Source: Planctomyces sp. SH-PL62
GTDB lineage: Bacteria > Planctomycetota > Planctomycetia > Isosphaerales > Isosphaeraceae
NCBI RefSeq assembly: GCF_001610895.1
Contig: NZ_CP011273.1
Span: 310,001-374,000, forward strand
Reading direction: 5' to 3'
DNA: 64,000 nt
Of this stretch, positions 27,617 to 36,235 are shown one piece after another. Position numbers and translations under genes: made by a program. The notes beneath the pieces were generated by a model. It saw nothing but the letters and a program-made list of their open reading frames with translations, ran no database searches and had not been told where the DNA came from. Within the stretch, counting starts at the first letter, position 1. Each line of letters starts with the position of its first letter.

Positions 27617-30004
27617 TCAGCGGTCAGCGGTCGTCGGTCGGCTCGTGATCGTCGGCTGTCGTCGCGATCGCTTCGGGGCGGCGCGCGGCCTCGTCCGGTC
27701 GTGGTCGTCGCCCTGGCCGTTATTCAGGACGCCGCTCGGCAGGGCGCCGGAGAGAGCCAGGTCGATCCGCCTGGAAAGCCTCGCGATCAGGACGTCCAGG
27801 GGGCCGGCCGGCGGCGGCGCCGGGTTGACGCCACGGGCCCGCGCCAACCGTTCCCGGACGGCGTCGAGCCGCGCCCTGGCGGTGGCGAGGTCGTTCCCGG
27901 CCGCCGCGGCCCGGCCTTCGTCCAGCAGGTCGGTCGCGCCCGCCAACGGCTTGGCCAGCTTCCGGTCGGCGGCGAGGAGCGCGACCAGTTCCGACCGGAC
28001 CCCCTCGAACGTGGCCGGCGGTCCGAGATCCGGGATCATCTTGATGTTCGAAGGGGGCGACAACTTCCCCTTCCGGTCCTCGGCCTGCACGTAGTAGGCG
28101 TACGTCCGCCTGGGGGCGACGCCGCGATCCTCGAATTGCGGAGTCGTGGCGGTGCCGATCTCCACGAAGCCGCCGGGGACCGAGAAGACGCCCGGTTTTT
28201 CGCCGGGGCGCATCGGATCCTCCTCCCCCGCCTCGGGGAGGAGGCCCAGCAGGAACCCGAGGTCGGCCTTCTGATAGGTCGAGCGATAGACGTGGTATCG
28301 AACGGCCCCCGGGCCGGGGCTCCAGGAGACGTAGGCCCGCCCGCGCAGGGCCTCCACCTCCACCTCCTCGGGGCTCGGCGGGGGCTGGGGCGAGCCCGCC
28401 TCCTCCTGGGCTTCGCCGTCGCGTTCCTCATCCCCGGCGGGAGCGATCGGCGGCGAGCCTCCCGAGGCTGGAGTCGTCGGCGGCGTCCTCGTCGTCATCG
28501 TGGCCGTCGTCGAGGGGAAATTCGACGCGACGGCCGTGGCCGCCGTCGGGACCGCGCTGGAGCCTGCCAGCCAGACCTCCGTCCCCTGGACGTAGTTGAC
28601 GGTCCCCAGGAACAGGCCGACGGGCGTCGAGGCGAACGTCCTGAGCCCGAAGTTGAACATGTTCCCCATGCCGTTGCGGACGACCGGCGACCAGGCGACG
28701 CCGTTCGTGCTCGCGAAGACGTCGAATCCGAACTCGGATCGGAAGTAGGGGGCCAGCGGGGACGAACGCAGGGCCCAACTGTCGTCGTTCGTCCCCGCGT
28801 AGAGCACCCCGTCGTGCTCCTCCATCCGCCAGATGTGCGCGTTGAACGGATTGCCGAAGCCGTCTCCCAGGCCGCTCAGCGGGAAGATGAGCCCACGGGG
28901 GGCCAGCCGGGCGTTCCCCGCGATCAGCTCCCATGTGTCGTTGGGGTTGATCCGGATCAGCTCGGACGAGGGGAGCAGCGTGGAGTACCAGCCCGCGCTC
29001 CCCACGTAGAGCCTCCCCTGGAAGGGATACATGCTGACGACGGACGTCATGACGGGTCCGCGTCCGGCCCCGCCGGTCACGACCGGGGTGATCGCGTACG
29101 GGAGGGCGCCCGAAGCCTTGGTCTTCCAGACGGAGTAGCCGGTCGATTGGTCGCCGGCCCCGAAGTAGAGCGAGTCGTTGAAGACGGACATCTCATAAAC
29201 CTGGAGCTCGGGCGGGGTGACCTGCCGGAAGCTGTTGTTCCCCAGCCTCGGGTTGGACGACTCCAGGACGAAGCCGTTGCCGGTCAGGCCGAGGCTGGCC
29301 GAGACGTACAGTCGGTTCTTGTAGACGGCCGTCGCGCGGAACGTCACGGCCTTGGTGTCGCCCAGCACCGTCCCGGGATTCTGGGGGACCGCCTCGAAGA
29401 CCTCGCGGGGCTGCTTCGTGATGGGATCCCTGACGATCGTCATTCGGAGGATCCGCGGCGGCGGCGCCCCGGGCGTGAACTCGCGGGCCGTACAGCCGAC
29501 GATGTAGAGCGACTCGGTCCCGTCCGACTCCCGATACACGACCATGTCGCGATACCCGATGTCGCGGGCGACGTTCGTCCCCGGCGCCTTCTCCGACTGG
29601 AAGACCCTCGTCCATTGTCCGGTGGTCGGCGCGTACCGCCAGACCTCCGCCCGCAGGTCCAGATCCGAGGGGTTCAAGGGACAGGGGATCAGCGGGTCCG
29701 CGAAGATGGCCTGGAGCGGGATGATGATCGGGTAATAGAAGGCGATTGTGGCGTTCTCGACGCACTGGAAGTCGCGGTTCGTTCCGACGTACAGGTTCCC
29801 CTGGAACCATCGCATCGACCAGGGATAGCTATTGTGGCGGTCGCCGAACCCCGGGAGGTTGGTCCGCGTGAAATCCGAACGGGTCAACTGGCCCTGGACG
29901 GCCGGGGTCGCCAACAGGATCGCGACGACCGTGAGCCCCCAGGTTAGGCGCGAAGAGGACGATCGAGGCACGCCGCTAGGATGATGAAGAACGACAGGTG
30001 GCAT
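27617..30004 (-). CDS. Secreted beta-propeller-like protein with fibronectin type III domain
   Basis: A 795-residue exported protein. The leader has a hydrophobic run at residues 20-36 ending VQG-QL. Residues 40-480 contain repeated blades with LYVGTN, LYVSAS, LYFGAG, LYVGSA and LYAGTND motifs, as in beta-propellers of the Kelch-like or YCF48-like kind. A Thr/Pro linker follows, then an FN3-type domain (about 550-670; AYVSWSPGPGAVRYHVYRS) and a helical tail that ends in an Arg-rich stretch. The start at 30004 has GAGGAG upstream. No enzyme motif is evident; I infer a surface or periplasmic binding role. It lies in the middle of the cluster, downstream of FkbM copy 2. Confidence 0.75.
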   Translation of the reverse strand: MPPVVLHHPSGVPRSSSSRLTWGLTVVAILLATPAVQGQLTRSDFTRTNLPGFGDRHNSYPWSMRWFQGNLYVGTNRDFQCVENATIAFYYPIIIPLQAIFADPLIPCPLNPSDLDLRAEVWRYAPTTGQWTRVFQSEKAPGTNVARDIGYRDMVVYRESDGTESLYIVGCTAREFTPGAPPPRILRMTIVRDPITKQPREVFEAVPQNPGTVLGDTKAVTFRATAVYKNRLYVSASLGLTGNGFVLESSNPRLGNNSFRQVTPPELQVYEMSVFNDSLYFGAGDQSTGYSVWKTKASGALPYAITPVVTGGAGRGPVMTSVVSMYPFQGRLYVGSAGWYSTLLPSSELIRINPNDTWELIAGNARLAPRGLIFPLSGLGDGFGNPFNAHIWRMEEHDGVLYAGTNDDSWALRSSPLAPYFRSEFGFDVFASTNGVAWSPVVRNGMGNMFNFGLRTFASTPVGLFLGTVNYVQGTEVWLAGSSAVPTAATAVASNFPSTTATMTTRTPPTTPASGGSPPIAPAGDEERDGEAQEEAGSPQPPPSPEEVEVEALRGRAYVSWSPGPGAVRYHVYRSTYQKADLGFLLGLLPEAGEEDPMRPGEKPGVFSVPGGFVEIGTATTPQFEDRGVAPRRTYAYYVQAEDRKGKLSPPSNIKMIPDLGPPATFEGVRSELVALLAADRKLAKPLAGATDLLDEGRAAAAGNDLATARARLDAVRERLARARGVNPAPPPAGPLDVLIARLSRRIDLALSGALPSGVLNNGQGDDHDRTRPRAAPKRSRRQPTITSRPTTADR

Positions 30005-30151
30005 CGCAGACTCCTCGAATCATGACGACTCGATCGGACGCAGGCCGCGGCCGATTCGCACTGATGGGATCAGACCAGGGACGCCCGCGCTCCGCCGTGG
30101 AGCGCGGGCCGTCGATCGGGGCTGGCGGACGCCGACCGATCGAACCTTCGG

Positions 30152-31036
30152 CTACACCGCCACCGGGCCGCCCGCCCGGCCGATCGTTCGCGACGATCGG
30201 TTCGTGGAGCCGGCCTCCTCCGGCCGGCGTCGTGCGTAGATCAGGGAGACGGGCGACCGACGATCCTCGTTCGTGCGGTCGATCGCGACCTCGTAGCCGC
30301 GATCTTCGAGCCATGCCGCCATGCCGTCCGGTCCCGATTCCACGTCGTGAACCTCCACCACCAACTGCTTGACCTTCCCCCAGTCCGCCTCGTCGATCCC
30401 GCGCAGGACGTCCCACTCGCTCCCCTCCACGTCGATCTTGAGGAGGTCGATCCGATCGAGCCGGCGTTCCGCGATGATCTGCGAGAGTCGAGTGAGCGTG
30501 CAGACGCGTTCCTTCTTCCGGGAGGCGTAGTAGAGCAGCCCGCCCACCCCCCAGGAGCGGAGCCGCTCTCGAATCCCACGGAAGGGTCCCCGCCCGCCGC
30601 CGTCGGCGCTCCGGTCGCCCAGGTGGATCAGGATGTCGCGCAGGTCCGCCCAGCGCTTCTCCAGGCGGTCCGGGCACGACGTGGAGAAGCAAGGGAGGTG
30701 CGGGTAGTAGGTGAAAGCCGCCGTCCCCTCCCGGTCCGAGAGGCCGACGTTCCGCGCGACGATCCTCGACCCCAGGTGGCTGGTGTTGCGCCGCAGGCAG
30801 GCGAAGATGTCGGGGACGGGTTCGAAAGCGTGGATGGTCACGTCGTGCAGGGTCTCGGCCACGAAGAGGGAGAACAGGCCCAGGTTCGCCCCGACGTCCA
30901 GGACGACGTCCCCCTCGTGAAGCTCAACGCCGTTCCTGAGATACACCTGCTCGCGGAAGATCTCGTCGAAGAGCAGCCTCGCCTCGCCTCGGCTGGGGCC
31001 GTGGATCACCCTCCCGTTGGGCAGTCGGATCCTCAT
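30152..31036 (-). CDS. FkbM family methyltransferase (copy 2)
   Basis: A 294-residue SAM-dependent methyltransferase, paralogue of the gene at 22549-23406. SAM motif LDVGANLGLF (about 47-56), HAFEPVPD, and the FkbM block LLKIDVEGSEWDVL. It follows the glycosyltransferase by 27 bases, which suggests methylation of the sugar or of the acyl/polyketide chain made by the synthases upstream. The last 25 residues are Arg/Ser-rich and extra to the family. Confidence 0.9.
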   Translation of the reverse strand: MRIRLPNGRVIHGPSRGEARLLFDEIFREQVYLRNGVELHEGDVVLDVGANLGLFSLFVAETLHDVTIHAFEPVPDIFACLRRNTSHLGSRIVARNVGLSDREGTAAFTYYPHLPCFSTSCPDRLEKRWADLRDILIHLGDRSADGGGRGPFRGIRERLRSWGVGGLLYYASRKKERVCTLTRLSQIIAERRLDRIDLLKIDVEGSEWDVLRGIDEADWGKVKQLVVEVHDVESGPDGMAAWLEDRGYEVAIDRTNEDRRSPVSLIYARRRPEEAGSTNRSSRTIGRAGGPVAV

Positions 31037-31063
31037 CGCGGTTCGCCTCCTGGATGTCGCAAA

Positions 31064-32392
31064 TCAGTGGACGAGGGTCTTCGCCGGGCGCCCCGCGTTC
31101 GGCGACCGAGCAGCGAGCGTTTCCAGCAGGACGGCGGCCCCGGCGGGTCCGGGATGCTCGGCCATCACCCCGGCGATCCGACGCGCGTTGCGACGGAAGC
31201 TCGGTTCGTTCAGCACGCGCTCGACGGCGGCGCGGAGGCCGTCGGGCGTGCATCGGCGAGGCGTGAGCCGCAGGCCGGCCCCGGCCTCCACCACCCGACG
31301 CGCGTTGTCCGGCTTGTCCCAGTGGGTCGGCACGATGATGAGCGGCACGCCGAGCTGCAGCGCGGTCAGGACGGTGCCGGCCCCCCCCGTCGTCACCAAA
31401 ACCGAGCAACGCGGGAGCAGATCGCTGTGGCTGACCCAACGCTCGACTCGGATGTTGGGAGCGATCGGGCCGAGGTCCAGCTCGGCCGGGTCGCGCTGGG
31501 AGCCGGTGGTCAGGATGACCTGCATGGGGAGGTCCGCGAGGCCGCGGGCCGCGGCCCGCAGCACGACCGGGTCCTGGAAATGGGCCGTCCCCTCGGTGAC
31601 GTGGACCCACGGCCGATCGGTCGGGAGTTCGTCCAGCCACGCCGGCGCGGGCGCGTCCTCGGACTTGTTCCACACGCAAGGCCCGACGTAGTGGACGCTC
31701 GGCGGGAGGTCGTGGCGGTCGTAGTCGATCTCGCGGACGCTGGGGATCAGGTAGAGGGGCAACCTCGCCATGTGGGCGTTCACGGAGCTTTCCATCGGCG
31801 CCAGCCCATGCGAGGCGCGGACCTTGTTGACGTGTCGACGGACGCCGATCGCCAGCACGTCGCCCAGCTTCGTCACGGCTTTCGCCAGCAGGCGGGTGCG
31901 GAAGTTCCGGGGCGACGGCAGGCCCGGCCCCCCCGGCGGGGCGTCGGGGCCGGGGATGAGGCAGCCCATCAGCGTCGTCAGGATCGCCACCGGGACCGGC
32001 GACGTCTCGCCCAGGACCACGATCGGCCCCCACATCCCGGTCTCCGTCACGATGACGTCGGGCCGCCACTCATCGACGATCTCCTGGATGTCGGCGACCT
32101 GCTCCGGGAGGGTCCCCGCCAGCCAGTCGCGGAAGGCCCGGAGCAGCAGCCGGGGCGAGTGCCAGCCCAGCGTCGCGCGGGTCTCCGCCGCCTGGACCGC
32201 CTCCCAGATGGGCTCCTCCCGCAAATGGTTGAACGGGAAGAGCGTGACGCCCTGGGGCTCGATCACGGCCCTGGTGCTCTCGCTGGTGTAGAAGGCCACG
32301 TCGTGCCCTCTGGCCTTCAACGCCCTGGCGACGCTCATGAACGGATTGATGTGGCCCACGAACGGCCAGACGGTGAACAGGTAGCGCGCCAT
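31064..32392 (-). CDS. Glycosyltransferase, GT1/MGT-like
   Basis: A 442-residue GT-B glycosyltransferase related to macrolide and UDP-glucuronosyl-type transferases. The N-terminus has the acceptor-domain motif FVGHINPFMSVARALKARGH. The C-terminal nucleotide-sugar site is ERWVSHSDLLPRCSVLVTTGG, then GVPLIIVPTHWDKPDNARRV. These enzymes attach a sugar from UDP or dTDP donors to lipids, polyketides or sterols. The gene is eight bases downstream of the SDR gene, firmly in the synthase operon, so its acceptor is probably the synthase product. Confidence 0.92.
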   Translation of the reverse strand: MARYLFTVWPFVGHINPFMSVARALKARGHDVAFYTSESTRAVIEPQGVTLFPFNHLREEPIWEAVQAAETRATLGWHSPRLLLRAFRDWLAGTLPEQVADIQEIVDEWRPDVIVTETGMWGPIVVLGETSPVPVAILTTLMGCLIPGPDAPPGGPGLPSPRNFRTRLLAKAVTKLGDVLAIGVRRHVNKVRASHGLAPMESSVNAHMARLPLYLIPSVREIDYDRHDLPPSVHYVGPCVWNKSEDAPAPAWLDELPTDRPWVHVTEGTAHFQDPVVLRAAARGLADLPMQVILTTGSQRDPAELDLGPIAPNIRVERWVSHSDLLPRCSVLVTTGGAGTVLTALQLGVPLIIVPTHWDKPDNARRVVEAGAGLRLTPRRCTPDGLRAAVERVLNEPSFRRNARRIAGVMAEHPGPAGAAVLLETLAARSPNAGRPAKTLVH

Positions 32393-32401
32393 CCCACCCT
32401 C

Positions 32402-33367
32402 CTATTCCGAATCGGTCCTGTCGGTCGTCGCCTCGGCCATGACCCCAGGCGCGGCCCGTCGTCGCGCGGAGGCGAGGGACGTTCCCCGCCCCGACTCGCG
32501 GGCGGGCGCGGTCGCCCCGTCGTCCCGGATGCGACGCAGGAGCGCCCCGAAGTAGAGCCCGTCGAAGACGCGATCGGGGAGCAGCCCGCGCAGGGCGAGG
32601 GCGAGCCAGGCGGGACGTCCGACGACGTAACGCATCCGGGGCCGTCGGCTCGTCAACGCGCGGTGCACGGCCTGCGCCACGTGCGTCGGCCGGGTCTTGC
32701 GGGTCTCCACGAAGCGGTCGGCCAGCTCCTCGTGCTTCACGAACATCGCGTGGTAGGGGCTCTCGGGATCGAGCGCGTGGGCCGCGTTCCCCCGGTTCAC
32801 CGACCACCGCGAGGTCTTGATGATCCCCGGCTCGATGAGGATCGCGCGGATGCCGAACGGCCGGAGTTCCAGCGCCAGCGACTCGCCGAATCCCTCCTGG
32901 GCGAACTTGGTGGAGCAATACGCGCTGAGGCCGAAGGTCGCGATCCGGCCGCCGACCGAGGAGATGGTCACGACCCGGCCCCGCCCGGCGGCCCTCATGT
33001 GGGGGAGCACCCGGCGGGTCACGGCCATGGTGCCGAAGACGTTGGCCTCGAAGACGTCGCGGATCTCCGACATCTCGAGATCCTCGAAGCACCCCCGCAG
33101 GCCGACCCCGGCGTTGTTGACCAGCCCGTACACGCCCCCCCCGCCCTCGACGACCGTCTCGACCGCGCGGTCGACGCTCGAAGGATCGGTCACGTCGAGC
33201 TGCACGACCTCAAGCTCGACGCCCCTCTCCCGCGCGGCTTCGAGCACGGCCGGGCGGTGTCCGAGGTCGCGGACCCCGGCGAAGACCTTGAAGCCGCGAT
33301 CGGCGAGGTGCAGCGACGTTTCGAGCCCCAGGCCCGTCGAACTGCCGGTGACCAACACGGTGTCCAT
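32402..33367 (-). CDS. SDR family oxidoreductase in the synthase cluster
   Basis: A 321-residue classical short-chain dehydrogenase: TGSSTGLG at residues 7-14, NNAGVG, catalytic Ser137, and YCSTK with Tyr150 and Lys154. The C-terminal tail (about 275-321) is Arg/Ala-rich. The start at 33367 has AGGAG seven bases upstream; a further ATG at 33382 would overlap the hydrolase stop as ATGA but lacks a ribosome site. Likely a ketone/alcohol tailoring enzyme for the cluster product; the substrate is not shown by sequence. Confidence 0.9.
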   Translation of the reverse strand: MDTVLVTGSSTGLGLETSLHLADRGFKVFAGVRDLGHRPAVLEAARERGVELEVVQLDVTDPSSVDRAVETVVEGGGGVYGLVNNAGVGLRGCFEDLEMSEIRDVFEANVFGTMAVTRRVLPHMRAAGRGRVVTISSVGGRIATFGLSAYCSTKFAQEGFGESLALELRPFGIRAILIEPGIIKTSRWSVNRGNAAHALDPESPYHAMFVKHEELADRFVETRKTRPTHVAQAVHRALTSRRPRMRYVVGRPAWLALALRGLLPDRVFDGLYFGALLRRIRDDGATAPARESGRGTSLASARRRAAPGVMAEATTDRTDSE

Positions 33368-33378
33368 CTTCGGGCTCC

Positions 33379-34257
33379 TCATGCTCTCGACCCCGCCGGG
33401 CGAGGGACGGCGACGCGATCGGGCCCCGTCGCCGCCGACGGGGCCAGGGTTTCGATCAGGTGTTCCACCACGGCCTCGGGCTGTTCGAGCGGCCCGAAAT
33501 GGCCCCATTCCGACGAGGGGAGCATGACCGATCGGGCATTCGGGATATGTTCGAGAAGGTAGTCGTGGCTGCCGAGGAACGCCGAGCCCTCGGCGTAGAT
33601 CAGGTGGACCGGGGCCTTGATCCGGGGGATGTTCTCCAGGGGGAGGTCGCCGACGATCTCGTAGTCGCGGACCAGAGGGGTCGAGTCCAGGACGCGGAGG
33701 AATTTCTCGGGATTGCGCGGAAGGCCCCTGAGAGGCCCCCACTTCTTGGGCAGGCTCATGCTCTTGCGCACCATGTATTCGAGGTCGCAACGATGCTCCG
33801 GCGGCACCGTCACGCCCGATCGTTCCAGCACCTGGACCCAGTACGACCAGCCCACCCAGTCCTCCCGGGTGCGCAGGTGGATCAGGGCCGGAAGCGCGGC
33901 CTCGATCGCCCCGACCTGGAGGACGCGGTCGGGATTGCGGAAGGCGTAGTAGAGCGCGACGTCCGCGCCGTAGCTGTGGCCCACCAGGTTCGCGCGCTCG
34001 ATCCCGAGGGCGTCGAGCAGCTCTTCCAGGTCCGCGGCCATGTCGGTGGCCGAGTAGCCGGAGGGGGGCGTGTCGCTGTAGCCGTGGCCCCGGAGGTCGT
34101 AGGTCAGGATGCGGAAATGGTCCGCGAGCATCGGGACGATCTTCAGGTGCCACACGGCCAGGTTGCCCGTGAGCCCGTGGAGCATCACGAGGTCGGGCCC
34201 TCGGCCGGTGCGCTGATAGTGGAGCGTCAATCCGCTGGGAAGGGTCGCTTTCGGCAT
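33379..34257 (-). CDS. Alpha/beta hydrolase in the synthase cluster
   Basis: A 292-residue alpha/beta hydrolase: oxyanion-loop motif LHGLTGN (about 26-32), nucleophile elbow GHSYGAD (Ser95), a likely acid near IYAEGS, and the late His in WGHFGPLEQ. The start at 34257 has GGAGGAT upstream. It could release, hydrolyse or transesterify the acyl product of the synthases, in the role of a free thioesterase (inference: no thioesterase domain is seen in either synthase). It lies 23 bases downstream of the phosphodiesterase-like gene. Confidence 0.9.
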   Translation of the reverse strand: MPKATLPSGLTLHYQRTGRGPDLVMLHGLTGNLAVWHLKIVPMLADHFRILTYDLRGHGYSDTPPSGYSATDMAADLEELLDALGIERANLVGHSYGADVALYYAFRNPDRVLQVGAIEAALPALIHLRTREDWVGWSYWVQVLERSGVTVPPEHRCDLEYMVRKSMSLPKKWGPLRGLPRNPEKFLRVLDSTPLVRDYEIVGDLPLENIPRIKAPVHLIYAEGSAFLGSHDYLLEHIPNARSVMLPSSEWGHFGPLEQPEAVVEHLIETLAPSAATGPDRVAVPRPAGSRA

Positions 34258-34280
34258 TCCATCCTCCGGGCCGCTTGCTG

Positions 34281-35897
34281 TTATTCCAGGTATCCGAGGG
34301 CCGACAGGCGTTTCAGGACCAGCCGCTCCTCCTCCGCGTCGAGGCCGACCCCCGCGCCGATCGGCTCGTCCGCGACGGCCGCGGGAGTGGGGCGTCCGAC
34401 CCCGACCGCGTCCGCGAGCGGCGCCGGCGACCACCCCGGTTCGATCGCCTGGGTCGGGAGCCGTCCCGACAGGCCGTCGGGGATCGGGATCCCCAGGCTG
34501 TGGAGCACGAACGGGGCGACGTCCAGCAGCGACAGCTCCGAGACGGCCTCGCCCCGACGGACGCCCGGCCCCCTCGCCAGGAAGACTCCCTCCGGGCGGT
34601 GGGTCCCCGCGGGCTCCGGCCTCCGGCCCATGACGTCGTCCGCGCGAAGGATGGAGACGACCGCGTCGCCTTCCAGCCGTACGGTCAGGTCCGGCCCCCA
34701 GGGCTCGAACGGCCCGGCGAAGACCACGTCGCGCGGCCAGACCTCGGCCACGACCGGAAGGCCGGTCTCGGGATGTCGGAGGCCCATCAGGCCTTCCGCC
34801 AACTCGTCTCGGAACCGATCGTAGTCCTCGGGGGCCACGCCCCCGGACTCCCCCGGCGTGCGGCGGACGATGTGGATCCCCTGACTGCTCGGGGTGGCGG
34901 CATAGGCCAGCGTCCGCTCCCAATCCATTTCGTAGACGTGTCGGGCGATCTGATTGATGCCCACCTGATGCGTCGCGTCCGGGCGGGCACCCCGGTCGCC
35001 GGACCAGGCCAGGAGGCCCCGCCGTTCGAGCCAGGTGTTGATGTAGAAGATGTCGGACGTCGGGCCGAATCCGTGATCGGACGCGAACAGGACGGTCGCG
35101 TCGGGTCCGGCCGCGGAGACGATCTCGGCGATCAGGCCGTCGAGCTCGCGGAAGTAGTTCTCGCAGGCCGAGCGCACGTCGCGCTCCCAGGGCGTCGGGT
35201 CGGTCGGGACGAGCGCCGGGTCGAGGAACCGCCAGCAGAGGTGCTGGAGCTTGTCGACGCCGTCGAAGAGGATCGCGCCGAAGTCCGCGGGCTCCTCCCG
35301 CATCAGGTGCAGGAAGACCTCGGTCCAGCGCCGCTCTCGACGCGTGTGGAGCGTGATCCAGTCGAGATACTCCTCGGCGGCGCAGCCCTCCAGAACCTTC
35401 TCCTCGAGCGCCATGTCGTGGGAAAGCTCGCGGGGATTGAAGGAGGGGAGCTCCTTCAGGCGATCGAACAGGCCCACCGGCCGGCAGCCGAGCCGGAGTT
35501 GCCGCCAGGGCATCCATCCCCCCGGCACCAGGCAGCCGTGGAGCGCCGGGGGAGGGAACATCAGGGGGAAGTTCAGCACGTTGCTCCGCAGTCCGCATTC
35601 GCCGGCCATCGACCAGATCGTGGCGGACTGGACGTCGTGCGACGTGGTGAAGCGGAAGTACCGGCTGTTCGGCGTCTCCTTCTGGAAGAAGTCGAAGACG
35701 CCGTGCTCGCCGGGACGCTTCCCGGTCATCAGCGACGTCCAGGCCGGCGGCGTGAGCGGCGGGACGACGGAGCGCAAGGTCGCCCGCACCCCGTCGGCGA
35801 CGAGGTCGCGGAGGAACGGCATGACGCCGCCGGACATCAGCGGATCGAGCACGGTGAACGTCGCCCCGTCGAGCCCGATGAGTATCGTCTTGGGCAT
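34281..35897 (-). CDS. Alkaline phosphatase superfamily protein (type I phosphodiesterase-like)
   Basis: A 538-residue enzyme of the nucleotide-pyrophosphatase/phosphodiesterase group. Metal and nucleophile positions are visible: Asp10 in GLDGAT, Thr54 in PPAWTSLMTG, Asp215 and His219 in DGVDKLQH, Asp274 and His275 in ASDHGF, and a late His in GTHRPEG. No signal peptide is evident, so it is probably cytoplasmic. Its start codon shares one base with the stop of the acyl carrier protein gene (TGATG), so the two are translationally coupled. A phospho-group transfer or removal on the carrier-bound or finished lipid is possible; the substrate is unknown. Confidence 0.9.
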   Translation of the reverse strand: MPKTILIGLDGATFTVLDPLMSGGVMPFLRDLVADGVRATLRSVVPPLTPPAWTSLMTGKRPGEHGVFDFFQKETPNSRYFRFTTSHDVQSATIWSMAGECGLRSNVLNFPLMFPPPALHGCLVPGGWMPWRQLRLGCRPVGLFDRLKELPSFNPRELSHDMALEEKVLEGCAAEEYLDWITLHTRRERRWTEVFLHLMREEPADFGAILFDGVDKLQHLCWRFLDPALVPTDPTPWERDVRSACENYFRELDGLIAEIVSAAGPDATVLFASDHGFGPTSDIFYINTWLERRGLLAWSGDRGARPDATHQVGINQIARHVYEMDWERTLAYAATPSSQGIHIVRRTPGESGGVAPEDYDRFRDELAEGLMGLRHPETGLPVVAEVWPRDVVFAGPFEPWGPDLTVRLEGDAVVSILRADDVMGRRPEPAGTHRPEGVFLARGPGVRRGEAVSELSLLDVAPFVLHSLGIPIPDGLSGRLPTQAIEPGWSPAPLADAVGVGRPTPAAVADEPIGAGVGLDAEEERLVLKRLSALGYLE

Positions 35898-36205
35898 CAC
35901 GCGACCCCCCCCGGCGCGGTCGCCCGCTGCTGCTGGCGGCAGATCAGGTCGACCAGCTCGCCGATGGTGACGTCCCGCTGATCCGCCTCTTGCTTCCCCA
36001 GCTCGGCGAGGAATTCGGAGAACGGCAACTGGCCGTAGCGCTCCTGAAGCTCTCCCCCGAGGATCACCAGGTCGAGCGAATCCATCGCGAGATCGCCCAG
36101 GAGGCGGGTCTCCGACGTGATCTCGCCCGAGTATTCCCAATCCCCGGAGAGCTCGGTCATGAGGTCGAGCACGGAGTCGAGGATCTGCTTCTGAGTGAAC
36201 GGCAT
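35897..36205 (-). CDS. Acyl carrier protein
   Basis: A 102-residue free carrier protein. Helix I starts near residue 5, the phosphopantetheine site is Ser43 in AMDSLDLV, and helix III-like sequence follows. Slightly longer than fatty-acid ACPs because of an Ala/Gln tail. It lies 30 bases downstream of the second synthase, which has KS, AT and DH domains but no carrier domain, so this ACP is the natural partner for that enzyme. The phosphodiesterase-like gene begins within its stop codon. Confidence 0.93.
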   Translation of the reverse strand: MPFTQKQILDSVLDLMTELSGDWEYSGEITSETRLLGDLAMDSLDLVILGGELQERYGQLPFSEFLAELGKQEADQRDVTIGELVDLICRQQQRATAPGGVA

Positions 36206-36235
36206 GGTTGCTCCTCTCGGTTCGTCGTTCGACCG

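Noticed and set aside
27609-27640. Short CGGTCAG direct repeats at the end of the propeller-like gene as a mobile-element target site
   Set aside because: They lie within or just past the coding end, and no transposase, inverted repeats or att-like sequence is nearby.
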